A DNA stretch of 64,000 nucleotides from Roseococcus sp. SYP-B2431. GTDB lineage: Bacteria; Pseudomonadota; Alphaproteobacteria; Acetobacterales; Acetobacteraceae. The DNA lies in the NCBI RefSeq assembly GCF_004336745.1, contig NZ_SJXD01000001.1, forward strand, positions 58,378 to 122,377. The letters run 5' to 3'. Positions 50,267 through 59,544 of this stretch are shown here, piece after piece. Each line of letters opens with the position of its first letter. Position 1 is the stretch's first letter. The position numbers were made by a program, and so were the translations under genes. Below the pieces are notes generated by a model. The model was not told the DNA's origin and did not search any database. It saw nothing but the letters and a program-made list of their open reading frames with translations.

Positions 50267-51247
50267 ATGCCGCTCCCGCGCCGAATCCTGCTCTGCGGCC
50301 TCGCGGCGGCGCCGCTCCCGGCACGGTCCGTGACGCTGCCGCCGGGCTGGCCGGACCGGCCGCTGCGCTTCATCCTGCCCGCTGCCGGGGGCGCCGGCAC
50401 GGCCGACACGCTCGCCCGCATCCTCGCCCAGGAAATGGACAAGCGCCTGCCGCAGCGGACCCTGGTGGACAACCGGCCCGGCGCCAACGGCAATGTCGGC
50501 GCGACCGCGGGGGCGCGCGCCGCGCCGGACGGGCACACGATCCTCTTCACCTGGGCGGGGACCATGGCGACCAATCCCGCGCTCTACCGGAACCTGCCCT
50601 ACGACCCGCAGCGCGACTTCGAGCCGGTGCTGCTGCTGGGAAACGTCCCCAACGTGCTGGTGGTGAACAACGCGCTGCCCGTGCACGACCTCGCCGAGCT
50701 GACCGCCTATCTGAAGGCGCATCCGGGGCAGGTCTCCTTCGGCTCCTCCGGCAATGGCAGCTCCATGCATCTGGCCGGCGAGCTGTACCGGCAGGCGACG
50801 GGCACCGAGATGGTGCACGTCCCCTATGCCGCCATCGGCCAGGGCTTCATCGACCTTCATGCCGGCCGCATCCAGGCGATGTTCAACCTGGTGACCGGCG
50901 CGCAGCCGCAGATCCGCGCGGGCCAGGTGCGGCCCGTCGCCGTGCTGAGCGACCGCCGCTCGGTGGTGCTGCCCGATGTGCCCACGACGGCCGAGCTCGG
51001 CATGGCGGGGCTGGAATTCGGCAGCTGGTTTTGCCTGATGCTGCCCAGGGGCACGCCCGCCCCGATCGTGCAGGCGCTGAACGCGCTGGTGAACGAGATC
51101 CTGCAGGACCCCGAAGGCCGCCAGCGGCTGGAGGCCCAGGGCCTGGACATCATCGGCGGCGGGCCGGAGCGGGTGACGGCGCTGCTCGCCAGCGAGCTGG
51201 AGCGCCACGCCGCGCTGGTGCGCTTCGCCGGGATCAGCCTGCAGTAG
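50267..51247 (+). CDS. TTT-family substrate-binding protein
   Basis: A 326-residue Bug/TctC-type binding protein: signal peptide MPLPRRILLCGLAAAPLPAR, then GWPDRPLRFILPAAGGAGTAD, LVDNRPGANGNVGATAGARA and VHVPYAAIGQGFIDLHAGRI. Starts 76 bases from the divergent flavin monooxygenase, so it may deliver that operon's substrate (inference). ATG 50267 begins the signal peptide. Confidence 0.88.
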   Translation: MPLPRRILLCGLAAAPLPARSVTLPPGWPDRPLRFILPAAGGAGTADTLARILAQEMDKRLPQRTLVDNRPGANGNVGATAGARAAPDGHTILFTWAGTMATNPALYRNLPYDPQRDFEPVLLLGNVPNVLVVNNALPVHDLAELTAYLKAHPGQVSFGSSGNGSSMHLAGELYRQATGTEMVHVPYAAIGQGFIDLHAGRIQAMFNLVTGAQPQIRAGQVRPVAVLSDRRSVVLPDVPTTAELGMAGLEFGSWFCLMLPRGTPAPIVQALNALVNEILQDPEGRQRLEAQGLDIIGGGPERVTALLASELERHAALVRFAGISLQ

Positions 51248-51248
51248 A

Positions 51249-51941
51249 TCAGCCGTCGAGTAGCGTGACGGCGCCTTCGTCGAGGTCGTAGCGCGCCGCC
51301 ACCACGCGCAGCGCGCCGGAGGCCAGCCGCGGCGTCAATGCGGAGGGCTCCTCGCGCAGCCGTCTCGCCGTGCGGATCGCATGCACGCGCACCGTGGCCT
51401 CCACGAGATCGGCGGGGTTGCCCTGCCGGGCTTCGGCCACGGCGGGCAGGATGGGCTCGACCATCGCCAGCAGCGATCCCGGAAGGCTGACCTGGCGCTC
51501 GGCGACATCGACGGCGGCGGCCACGGCGCCGCAGCGCTCATGGCCGAGCACCATCACGAGCGGCACGCTCAGCGCCAGGCTGGAATATTCGATGCTGCCG
51601 AGATGGGCGGGCGAGAGCGTGTTGCCCGCCACGCGCAGCACGAAGAGCTCGCCGAGCCCCTCGTCGAAGAGCGTATTGGGCGGGGTGCGGCTGTCGGCGC
51701 AGCCCAGCACGGTGGCATAGGGGCCCTGCCCCCCCGCCAGGGTGGCCCGGCGCGCCGCCTGGGCCCGGGCGCCATGGGGAGCATCCGCGACGAAGCGCCG
51801 GTTGCCCTCGGTCAGCCGGGCGAGCGCCTCCCCGGGCGTCAGGGTGGTCGGCGGCAGGCCGGAGGCCGCCCGCGCCTGGACGGCGCCGCCGAAGAGGGAA
51901 GCGCAGGCGCAACGCAGGGCGAGGCGGCGGGACAACGGCAT
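51249..51941 (-). CDS. Periplasmic beta-carbonic anhydrase
   Basis: A zinc enzyme of 230 residues that interconverts CO2 and bicarbonate. Zinc ligands C81 and D83/R85 (CADSRTPPN), H134 and C137 (HERCGAV) are all present. The first about 25 residues (MPLSRRLALRCACASLFGGAV..ARAA) are a signal peptide, so it acts in the periplasm. ATG 51941 is chosen as the start of the signal peptide. Its stop is separated from the convergent TTT gene by one base. Confidence 0.9.
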   Translation of the reverse strand: MPLSRRLALRCACASLFGGAVQARAASGLPPTTLTPGEALARLTEGNRRFVADAPHGARAQAARRATLAGGQGPYATVLGCADSRTPPNTLFDEGLGELFVLRVAGNTLSPAHLGSIEYSSLALSVPLVMVLGHERCGAVAAAVDVAERQVSLPGSLLAMVEPILPAVAEARQGNPADLVEATVRVHAIRTARRLREEPSALTPRLASGALRVVAARYDLDEGAVTLLDG

Positions 51942-52043
51942 GGTCGAGGAACCCCGGTGAGATGACCGCCATGTAAGAGTCAACCTTGCCAATTCCGCAA
52001 GGGTGTGGGGAGGCCCGCCCGGATTTCGGACAGGGCCCGGCGA

Positions 52044-53348
52044 TCACCTGGCCGTCAGCGTCAGCCCGAACATGTCCTGCCAGCCGGCGAGGTTCCGCTG
52101 CGGTTTGCGCTGCGCCAGCCCGAAACTCAGCGGCGCGCGCGGATTGGCCGCCAGTTCCAGCACGGTCGCATCGCCGCGCAGGAAGCGCTGCGCCGCGTCG
52201 CGCGCCGAGGCGAGGCTCGGCCCGCTCAGCGCCGCCGTCGCCTGCTGCGCGAGACGCTGGCGGAATGCGTTCTCCGGCATGTTCTCGCGCTGGGCCGCCG
52301 TCCGCACCCAGCGGCGGAACAGCGAGAGGTCGGCGTAGCGCAGCCGCGCGGAGATCAGCCGCATGTTCTGCGCCGCCTGCTGCGTCATGTTCTCGCGGAC
52401 GTTGTCCAGGCGGAAGGCCAGGCTCAACTCGCCCGCGTCGCGCAGCTCGATGCTGAAGACGGGCATGTCGAGCACGCCGGTCGTCGCATCGTGGGTGGCC
52501 TCCATCCGGGCCTCGGCGCGCAGGCTGGTGTAGTCGAGCCGCTGCATCCACTCGGCATGCGGCGGGGCCGGGTTCACCTCCAGCCCGCGCAGCGTGAAGG
52601 CGCCGGTGCTCGGCCGGCCCGGCGCCACCTCGCCGCGCATGGTGAAGGCGCCGAGCCGGCCGAGCACGTTGCCGCCCTGGCTCACGGTCACGCTCTCGAT
52701 GTCGAGGCTGGAGCGGCCCGGCAGGGTCGCCGGCGGCCGCTGCTCCATGATGGCGCCCAGGATCTCGGCGGCATCCAGCCCGCTGACCGCGATGCGCGCG
52801 ACGGCGACACGTTCCACCGGGCCCGCGCCCCGGACGCCCACCTCGAGCGCGGTGACATTGACCGAGCCGGGACGGCCCCCGCCGAAATTCTCGACATTGA
52901 TGGCGCCGATATTGACCGGCGTTTCGCCCGTGCTGCGCCAGTTCTCCATGCGCAGCAGGTTGGCCGAGACGTCGGTCGGCTTGGGCGGCGCGCCGCCGGG
53001 CTGGCGGCGGACGGTCAGCCCCTCCAGGTCCAGCCGGTCGAGCGTGGCGGGAACCTGGCCTCCGGCGATCTGGATCTCGCGCAGGGAAAGCCGCGCGATG
53101 CCGTCTTCCCGCAGCCCTTCCAGCCGGGCCTCGGCGATGCGGATGGTCTCGGCGCCCTTGGTCAGCACCAGCGCGGTCAGGGCGGCGCTGCCCTGCACGT
53201 CGGTGGCGGTCGCGGCGCCATAGGCCAGCGTCACGCCGGAGCCGAGCATGCGGCGGAGCTGGGTCACCGCGGCCGGCTCCGGCGGCTGCTGGGCCAGCAC
53301 GGGCTGGGCCAGCACGGAGAGGAGGATGGCGAGGACGATCTTGCGCAT
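52044..53348 (-). CDS. Large secreted/periplasmic protein, unknown
   Basis: A 434-residue protein with a signal peptide (MRKIVLAILLSVLAQPVLAQ). The mature part is a series of beta strands (VTLAYGAATATDVQGSAA, SLDIESVTVSQGGNVLGRLG) and, from about 340, helices (MTQQAAQNMRLISARLRYAD). It resembles periplasmic lipid-handling or AsmA-like beta proteins in pattern only; no family is recognised. ATG 53348 begins the signal peptide. Divergent from the VWA gene by 74 bases. Confidence 0.6.
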   Translation of the reverse strand: MRKIVLAILLSVLAQPVLAQQPPEPAAVTQLRRMLGSGVTLAYGAATATDVQGSAALTALVLTKGAETIRIAEARLEGLREDGIARLSLREIQIAGGQVPATLDRLDLEGLTVRRQPGGAPPKPTDVSANLLRMENWRSTGETPVNIGAINVENFGGGRPGSVNVTALEVGVRGAGPVERVAVARIAVSGLDAAEILGAIMEQRPPATLPGRSSLDIESVTVSQGGNVLGRLGAFTMRGEVAPGRPSTGAFTLRGLEVNPAPPHAEWMQRLDYTSLRAEARMEATHDATTGVLDMPVFSIELRDAGELSLAFRLDNVRENMTQQAAQNMRLISARLRYADLSLFRRWVRTAAQRENMPENAFRQRLAQQATAALSGPSLASARDAAQRFLRGDATVLELAANPRAPLSFGLAQRKPQRNLAGWQDMFGLTLTAR

Positions 53349-53422
53349 CCGGAAGCCTAGCCTCGGCTCCCGCCGGAACGCCACCCCTGACCTTCCTTCT
53401 CCCTCTGGCGCAGCCGCCCGCG

Positions 53423-54142
53423 ATGAACCATGTGTGGCCACAGATGACCAAGCTCCCGGCCAGGCCCGGCAACACCGCCGTCGCCGCCTTCCTGCAGAAG
53501 GTGGCCTCCCTGCCTGCCGTCCGTGCGGGGCGGGGCGGCGGGCGGCTGATCTTCGCCGTGGATGCCACCGCCTCGCGCCAGCACGCCTGGGACCGCGCCT
53601 GCCACCTGCAATCCGAGATGTTCTCCGCCACGCGCGACCTCGGTGGACTCGCCGTGCAGCTGGCCTATTGGCGCGGCTACATGGAATTCGCGGCGACGCC
53701 CTTCCTGACCGACACGGCCGAGCTGGCGCGGCGGATGTCCGGCGTCACGGTGCTGGGCGGGCAGACGCAGATCCTCCGCGTGCTGGAGCATGCGCTAGCC
53801 GAGACGAAGCGCGAGCGGGTGCATGCGGTCGTGCTGGTGGGGGACGCCTTCGAGGAGGCGGCCGACCCGATCTGCCACCTGGCCGGCCAGCTCGGGATGC
53901 ATGGGGCGCCGGTCTTCTGCTTCCAGGAGGGCAGCGAGCGGGCGGCGGAGTCGGGCTTCCGGCAGGTCGCGAAGCTTTCCGGCGGCGCCTGGGCGCCCTT
54001 CGACGCGAGCAGCGCCGACGCGTTGCGCGACCTGCTGCGGGCCGTGGCAGTCTTCGCGGCGGGCGGGCGGGCGGCGCTGGCGCGGCTCCCGGGCGGCGCG
54101 GCCTCGCGCATCGCGGGGCAGCTCGCGGCGCCGAAGGCCTAA
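53423..54142 (+). CDS. VWA-like domain protein
   Basis: A 239-residue protein with a von Willebrand factor A-type fold. The metal site reads DATAS (D47, T49, S51, near FAVDATASRQHAWD) in place of the usual DxSxS, with a second strand at VVLVGDAFEEAADP. No membrane segment or signal peptide. It is 2 bases ahead of the J-domain gene, so the two are co-translated; such pairing suggests a chaperone-related role (inference). Confidence 0.72.
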   Translation: MNHVWPQMTKLPARPGNTAVAAFLQKVASLPAVRAGRGGGRLIFAVDATASRQHAWDRACHLQSEMFSATRDLGGLAVQLAYWRGYMEFAATPFLTDTAELARRMSGVTVLGGQTQILRVLEHALAETKRERVHAVVLVGDAFEEAADPICHLAGQLGMHGAPVFCFQEGSERAAESGFRQVAKLSGGAWAPFDASSADALRDLLRAVAVFAAGGRAALARLPGGAASRIAGQLAAPKA

Positions 54143-54144
54143 CG

Positions 54145-54828
54145 ATGGCCGCGGTCGCCATCGGCGGGCTGGCGGTGCTGGCCGTGCTCGGCCTGCTCTA
54201 CGCCTTCGCGCATGCGCGGCCCGCGGCGGTGAGGGCCTCGCTCGTCTGGGGCTTCGGGACGCTGGGCGCGGCGGGCTTCGCGCTGATGCTCTTCACGGGG
54301 CGCGGCGCCAGCGCGATCTGGGCGCTGGTCATGTTCGGCCCCGCGCTGCGGCAGGCCTGGAAGAGCTGGCGGGCGCGGAAGACCTTCAGCCGGCCGGGCG
54401 ACACCAGCGGCGTCGAGACGGCGACGCTGGAGATGCGGCTCGATCTCGGAACCGGGATGATGTCGGGACAGGTGCGGCGCGGGGACTTCGCGGGACGGAA
54501 CCTGGCCTCGATGGACCTGCCGGAGCTGCGCGCGCTGCTCGCGGATTGCCAGGCGAACGACGCCGAGAGCGTGCCGCTCCTGGAGGCCTGGCTGGACCGT
54601 GTGCATCCCGAATGGCGCGACGCGCCGGGATCGGCGCCGCCTCCCTCGGGCGGCGGGCCGATGACGCGGGCGGAGGCGCTGGCCGTGCTCGGGCTGCGCG
54701 AAGGCGCGGGCGAGGAGGAGATCCGCACCGCGCATCGCCGGCTGATGCAGAGCGCGCATCCGGACCGTGGCGGCAGCGACTGGCTGGCCAGCCGGATCAA
54801 CGAGGCGCGGGACCTGCTGCTGCCTTAG
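54145..54828 (+). CDS. Membrane-anchored J-domain protein
   Basis: A 227-residue DnaJ-type co-chaperone with its J domain at the C-terminus. Two hydrophobic segments lie at the N-terminus (MAAVAIGGLAVLAVLGLLYAF and about 31-55). The J domain occupies about 170-227, with AHRRLMQSAHPDRGGSDW (HPD intact) and the last helix INEARDLLLP. The layout matches Tim14/DNAJC15-like proteins. It would activate DnaK at the membrane. Confidence 0.82.
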   Translation: MAAVAIGGLAVLAVLGLLYAFAHARPAAVRASLVWGFGTLGAAGFALMLFTGRGASAIWALVMFGPALRQAWKSWRARKTFSRPGDTSGVETATLEMRLDLGTGMMSGQVRRGDFAGRNLASMDLPELRALLADCQANDAESVPLLEAWLDRVHPEWRDAPGSAPPPSGGGPMTRAEALAVLGLREGAGEEEIRTAHRRLMQSAHPDRGGSDWLASRINEARDLLLP

Positions 54829-54901
54829 CGTGGGTAGGCGTCCTGCTGCCCCTGGCCCTCGTGGCGACGGCCTGGCTGCTGAGCTGACCGCCTGGCCCCG
54901 G

Positions 54902-55492
54902 TCAGTCGGGATCGCCGGCCGGGACTGGCTCGAGCCTCGCTTCCGCGCGCGAGGCGCGGGCGGAAAAATCCAGGATGCGCTGCGCCACCGCGTCCCATGC
55001 CGGCGCGGTCAGGTGAAACTCGTGGTCGCAGTCCAGGAACTCGACCGTGACGGCCGGCGAGAGCTCGAAAAGGCTCGTGACCTCGGTGCCGCCATACATG
55101 TCGGATCGGCCCTGGAAGATCAGGGTGGACGTGGCGATCCGCGCGAGATGGGCGTAGCGCTCGGGCTCCAGCGGCCGCTTGCGCCGGTAGAAGGGATAGC
55201 CCAGGCAGATCACGGCCGCGACCTCAGAGCGCGTGGCAAAGAGGGTCGCGACCCGCGCGCCGGAGGAGCGGCCGAGCAGCACCGCGCCGCCTCCCTTGGG
55301 AACGGCCTGATCGAGCAGCCCCAGGCGGTGCGGGATGTCGGGATTGAAGGGCTTGGCCTGGGTCTGGGCCAGCAGCCTCCGCTGGCCCGTCCAGCTGGCG
55401 ACCGCGGGAGCGAGGCGGGCATGCAGCTCCTGCTCCATGTGACGGCAGCGGGGGAAGGAATCCCCCGCGAGATAGAAGACCGGGCCGAGCAT
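54902..55492 (-). CDS. Alpha/beta-hydrolase-like protein
   Basis: A 196-residue protein with an alpha/beta-hydrolase core. The nucleophile elbow is LLGRSSGARVATLF (Ser about residue 76), an acid in IFQGRSDMYGGTEV and a His in DCDHEFHLT complete a plausible triad. It resembles small dienelactone-hydrolase-like or KANL3/Tex30-type proteins. Lies 15 bases downstream of the D-threonine-aldolase-like gene on the same strand. Confidence 0.7.
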   Translation of the reverse strand: MLGPVFYLAGDSFPRCRHMEQELHARLAPAVASWTGQRRLLAQTQAKPFNPDIPHRLGLLDQAVPKGGGAVLLGRSSGARVATLFATRSEVAAVICLGYPFYRRKRPLEPERYAHLARIATSTLIFQGRSDMYGGTEVTSLFELSPAVTVEFLDCDHEFHLTAPAWDAVAQRILDFSARASRAEARLEPVPAGDPD

Positions 55493-55507
55493 CTGCCGGC
55501 GATGGCC

Positions 55508-56617
55508 TCAGGCCATCGCCCCGCGCGCCGCCACCGGCCAGAGGCACTCCACCCGCCCGCGCCGGACGCCGACATACCAGTCGTAGCGGTCCACCGTCGG
55601 GTCGCAGTGCCCCGGGATCAGCCGCAGCTTCTCCCCGAGCCGCGGGCGCAGGCCGGGATCCTCCACCGTCAGCTTCCCGTGCTCGTCCGACGCGCCGACA
55701 TAGCTCACGCCCGGCCGGTTCAGCACCACCGGGTAGCCGCTGTCCGTCGGCATAGCCTTGTGCCCGGCATCCACCACCGCGACCTGCGGCGAGGAGGCGC
55801 TCATGACCGTCGCCAGCACGAAGAGCGCGTGCCGGAAGGGCGGCGCCTCGGCGTTGCGGGCGTAGTCCGCATCCATGAAGGCGTAGGAGCCGGCCTGGAG
55901 CTCGGTATAGACGCCGCTCGCCAGCTCGTGCCGGAAGCTGCCGGTGCCCGCGCCGCCGACCACCGGGCAGTCGAGCCCGCGCTGGCGCAGCTGCTCCACC
56001 GTGCGGCGCGCGGCGTCCACCGCGCCGCCGATGGCCTTCGCGCGCACCTCGGGGTCGCGGATATGCTGCGCGCTGCCGTGATAGGCCTGGATGCCGTGGA
56101 AGCTGAGATGCTTCGAACGCGCGATGACCTCGGCCAGCGCCACCGCCGGGGGCCCGGCCTCCACGCCGCAGCGCTTGCCGCCCACGTCGATCTCGACCAG
56201 CACGGGGATGCGCACGCCGGCGGCCTCGGCGGCCTCCTCGACGGCGGCGACCTGCGCCGGGTCGTCCACGCAGAGGGAGACCTGGCTGATCCGCGCCAGC
56301 GCCGCCAGCCGCGCCAGCTTACGCGCGCCGACGACCTGGTTCGTCACCATCACGTCGGGGATGCCGCCCCAGGCGAGGGCTTCCGCCTCCCCAACCTTCT
56401 GGCAACATTGCCCGATCGCGCCGCGCGCCATCTGCAGCTTCGCGATGACCGGGGACTTATGCGTCTTGGAATGCGCGCGCAGCTTCACCCCGCTGCCGGC
56501 GAGGAAGCCGGCCATGGTGTCGAGATTGTGCTCGAAGGCATCGAGGTCGAGGATCAGGGCGGGGGTGTCGACTTCATCCTCGCGCATGCCGGGTTCGGCG
56601 GGAGGGGGCTGGAGCAT
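55508..56617 (-). CDS. D-threonine aldolase/D-serine dehydratase-like enzyme
   Basis: A 369-residue fold-type III PLP enzyme of the DSD1 family. It begins DTPALILDLDAFEHNLD; the PLP lysine is in RAHSKTHKSP (K51), and the metal-binding motif near the end is IPGHCDPTVDRYDWYVG. Family members cleave D-threonine or 3-hydroxyaspartate or dehydrate D-serine. AGAGGAAG lies before ATG 56617. Divergent from the amine oxidase; together they may form an amino-acid catabolic group. Confidence 0.85.
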   Translation of the reverse strand: MLQPPPAEPGMREDEVDTPALILDLDAFEHNLDTMAGFLAGSGVKLRAHSKTHKSPVIAKLQMARGAIGQCCQKVGEAEALAWGGIPDVMVTNQVVGARKLARLAALARISQVSLCVDDPAQVAAVEEAAEAAGVRIPVLVEIDVGGKRCGVEAGPPAVALAEVIARSKHLSFHGIQAYHGSAQHIRDPEVRAKAIGGAVDAARRTVEQLRQRGLDCPVVGGAGTGSFRHELASGVYTELQAGSYAFMDADYARNAEAPPFRHALFVLATVMSASSPQVAVVDAGHKAMPTDSGYPVVLNRPGVSYVGASDEHGKLTVEDPGLRPRLGEKLRLIPGHCDPTVDRYDWYVGVRRGRVECLWPVAARGAMA

Positions 56618-56652
56618 GGGACTTCCTCTCGAATCCGGGGCATGATGCGGTG

Positions 56653-57915
56653 ATGCTGCGGAATGATCCAGACGTGGTGGTCATCGGCGCCGGCTGCGCC
56701 GGGATCGCGGCGGCGCGGGCGCTGATCGCCGCTGGGAAGAGCTGCGTGGTGCTGGAGGCGGGCGACCGCGTGGGCGGGCGGGCCTACACCTCGGACCTGC
56801 TGGGCGCGCCTTTCGACCATGGCGCCACCTGGCTGCACCAAGCCGGGGAAAATCCGCTGGCGCGCTTCCTCGGCGAGCACATCGACCACGACGCGGTGCG
56901 CGGGCGGCACCTGCATCTCGGGGACCGCTTCGCCACGGGCACCGAGCTGGCCGAGTATCTTCATGCCCTGGACGATTTCGAAGCCGCGATCGTCGCCGCC
57001 CCGCAGGATCCGGACCGCGCCGTCTCCGAGGTCGTGCCGCGGGGTGGCCGCTGGAACGAGACCATCGCGCATTGGCTCGGCTCGCAGATCAATGCTGCGG
57101 AGCTCTCGATGATCTCCCTGAAGGATTATGTGGCGGTCGACCTGGAAGGCCCGAACCTCCTGCCGCGCGAGGGCGTCGGTGCCCTGGTGGCGCGGCTGTC
57201 CGGTGGGCTGCCCATCCGCCTCGGCCATGCGGTGACGCGGCTGCGCTGGGACGGGCCGGGCGTGGTGGCGGAGGGCGAATGGGGCACGCTGCGCGCCGGC
57301 GCGGCCATCGTCACCGTCTCGACCGGCGTGCTGGCGGCGGGCGCCATCCGCTTCACGCCCGGGCTTCCGTCGGACACCATGGACGCCATCCACGGCCTGC
57401 CGCTCGGGCTGCTCACGAAATACGGGTTCCGGACCAGGGGCGATGACCGGCTCGGCATGGCGCCCTTCCACTCCGCGCGCCGCCTGCTCGGGCCGGAGGT
57501 CCGCACCGCCATGAGCTGGATCTTTTGGCCCTTCGGGCGCGACCAGGTCTTCGGCTTCGTGGGCGGTGCCCGCGCCTGGGAGCTGGCGCAGGAGGGCACG
57601 GCCACGACTGAGGCCGCCGCCCGCGCGGATTTCGCCGCCATGTTCGGCGCGCGTGGCGCGGCGGCGCTGGGCGAGGCCGTCGTCACCGGCTGGGGGACCG
57701 ATCCCCTCTTCCGCGGCAGCTACACCCATGCCCGGCCGGGCCACCACGAATCGCGCGCGCGGCTCTCGCGGTGGCTCGGCGGAGGCCGGCTGCGCTTCGC
57801 GGGCGAGGCCTGCCATTCCCGCTTCGCCGGCACCGTCGCCGGCGCCTGGCTCTCCGGCGAGGCGGCCGTGCGCGATCTCCTGGACAAGCGCGCCGCCGTG
57901 ACGGACGCTCGCTGA
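56653..57915 (+). CDS. FAD-dependent amine oxidase
   Basis: A 420-residue flavin monoamine-oxidase-like enzyme. The FAD-binding start reads VVVIGAGCAGIAAARALIAAGK, followed by VLEAGDRVGGRAYTSDLLGAPFDHGATWLH, characteristic of the family. The C-terminal FAD loop is RLRFAGEACHSRFAGTVAGAW. Probable substrates are amines or polyamines. The start is ATG 56653, one codon after an in-frame GTG. No signal peptide is obvious. Confidence 0.88.
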   Translation: MLRNDPDVVVIGAGCAGIAAARALIAAGKSCVVLEAGDRVGGRAYTSDLLGAPFDHGATWLHQAGENPLARFLGEHIDHDAVRGRHLHLGDRFATGTELAEYLHALDDFEAAIVAAPQDPDRAVSEVVPRGGRWNETIAHWLGSQINAAELSMISLKDYVAVDLEGPNLLPREGVGALVARLSGGLPIRLGHAVTRLRWDGPGVVAEGEWGTLRAGAAIVTVSTGVLAAGAIRFTPGLPSDTMDAIHGLPLGLLTKYGFRTRGDDRLGMAPFHSARRLLGPEVRTAMSWIFWPFGRDQVFGFVGGARAWELAQEGTATTEAAARADFAAMFGARGAAALGEAVVTGWGTDPLFRGSYTHARPGHHESRARLSRWLGGGRLRFAGEACHSRFAGTVAGAWLSGEAAVRDLLDKRAAVTDAR

Positions 57916-57951
57916 AACGGCGCCACGACGCCGGTTCGAGGGAGATGTCCT

Positions 57952-59526
57952 ATGTCCATCAGCCGCCGCGGCCTCGCGGCCCTTGCCGCCGTTCCGCTCG
58001 CCGCCCCCGCCTTCGCGCAGAACCGTGGCGATCCGCGCGTGCTGCGGGTGAAGCTCTTCGGCGACATGCGGAGCCTCGATCCCTTCATCAGCCCGGAATA
58101 CATGGCCCGCAACCATGGCTACATGGTCTATGATACGCTCTACGCGCTGGACTCGAAGATGCGGCCTCAGCCGCAGATGGTCGCGAGCCACAGCACCAGC
58201 CCCGATGGCCTGACCTGGAATTTCACGCTCCGCGACAACCTTCGCTTCCATGACGGCGCGCCCGTCACCAGCGAGGATGTGGTCGCCTCGCTGCGGCGCT
58301 GGGCCATCCGCGACGGGCACGGCGCGCAGATGCTGGCCGAGGGCAATCGCCTCGAAGCCGTCGACGCGAAGAGCTTCCGTCTCACGCTGCAACGCCCCTG
58401 GGCGCTGGTGCTGGATGCGCTGGCCAAGCCTTCGGGCCTGCCCGCCTTCATCATGCCGGCGCGCGTGGCGGCGACGCCGATCAGCACGCCCATCACCGAC
58501 CCCACCGGCTCCGGCCCCTACAGGCTGGCGCGCGAGGATTGGCGCCTGGGCGACCGCACCACCTATCGCCGCAACGCCGATTACGTGCCGCGCGCCGAGG
58601 CGCCGGATGGGCTGGCCGGCGGCAAGATCGCGCGCGTCGAGACCGTCGAATGGGTGATGCTGCCCGATGCCGCGACGGCGCTGAATGCGCTGCAGACTGG
58701 CGAGATCGACATCTTCGAGGAGCTGCCGCCCGACCTCTTCCCCGTGGTCCAGCGCAACCGGAACCTGCGTCTCGCCGCGCAGGACAGCGCGGGCGTGCAG
58801 CCGATCTTCCGGATGAACCACGCGGCGGCGCCCTTCGACAATCCGCGGCTGCGTCAGGCCATGCGCCTGCTGGTCGATCCGGCCGAGATGATGCCGGCCT
58901 ATATGCCCGATCCGGCGCGCTGGCAGGATTGCAGGAGCTTCTTTCCCTGTGCCTCGCCCTTCCACACCAGTGAGGGCTGGGCCGCGCCCAACCTCGACCT
59001 CGCGCGCACGGCCGTCCAGCAGTCGGGCTATGACGGCACGCCCGTGGTGGTGCTCGATGCGCAGGACAGCACCATCAGCAGCACCTTCGCGCGCGTCGCG
59101 GCCGACCGGCTGCGGCGCGTAGGAATGAACGTCGACCTCCAGGCCATGGACTGGGCGACGCTGGTGACGCGCCGTCTCTCGAAGAATCCGGTGGGCCAGG
59201 GCGGCTGGAGCCTCTTCGTCTCGGCGCCGGCCGCGGTGGACCTGATGGATCCGGTGAGCCACATCGCGCTGCGCTCGGCCGGGGCGCGCACGGCCCTTCC
59301 CGGCTGGCCGGAGGACCCGGAGATGGAGCGGCTGCGCGACGCCTTCGCGGTCGCGCCCTCCATGGAGGAGCGCCGCCGCATCGCCACGGCGACGCAGCTG
59401 CGCGCGCTGGAGGTGGTGCCCTATGTGCCGATCGGCACGATGAGCCTCGTGCGCGGCCACACGGCGCGCATCTCCGGGATCCTGGACGCGGCGATCCCGG
59501 TCTACTGGAACATCGCCAAGGGGTGA
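57952..59526 (+). CDS. ABC transporter substrate-binding protein (family 5)
   Basis: A 524-residue peptide-type binding protein. Signal peptide with twin arginine (SISRRGLAALAAVPLAAPAFAQ), then RSLDPFISPEYMARNHGYMV and LTWNFTLRDNLRFHDGAPVT, the family entry motif. Follows the amine oxidase by 36 bases, so it may import that enzyme's substrate (inference). No permease genes adjacent. Confidence 0.88.
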   Translation: MSISRRGLAALAAVPLAAPAFAQNRGDPRVLRVKLFGDMRSLDPFISPEYMARNHGYMVYDTLYALDSKMRPQPQMVASHSTSPDGLTWNFTLRDNLRFHDGAPVTSEDVVASLRRWAIRDGHGAQMLAEGNRLEAVDAKSFRLTLQRPWALVLDALAKPSGLPAFIMPARVAATPISTPITDPTGSGPYRLAREDWRLGDRTTYRRNADYVPRAEAPDGLAGGKIARVETVEWVMLPDAATALNALQTGEIDIFEELPPDLFPVVQRNRNLRLAAQDSAGVQPIFRMNHAAAPFDNPRLRQAMRLLVDPAEMMPAYMPDPARWQDCRSFFPCASPFHTSEGWAAPNLDLARTAVQQSGYDGTPVVVLDAQDSTISSTFARVAADRLRRVGMNVDLQAMDWATLVTRRLSKNPVGQGGWSLFVSAPAAVDLMDPVSHIALRSAGARTALPGWPEDPEMERLRDAFAVAPSMEERRRIATATQLRALEVVPYVPIGTMSLVRGHTARISGILDAAIPVYWNIAKG

Positions 59527-59544
59527 GTGCTCGGCGCCCCCTGC

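Noticed and set aside
54829..54901. A short hydrophobic peptide frame after the J-domain gene
   Set aside because: It has only about 18 codons of hydrophobic sequence with no start signal of its own.
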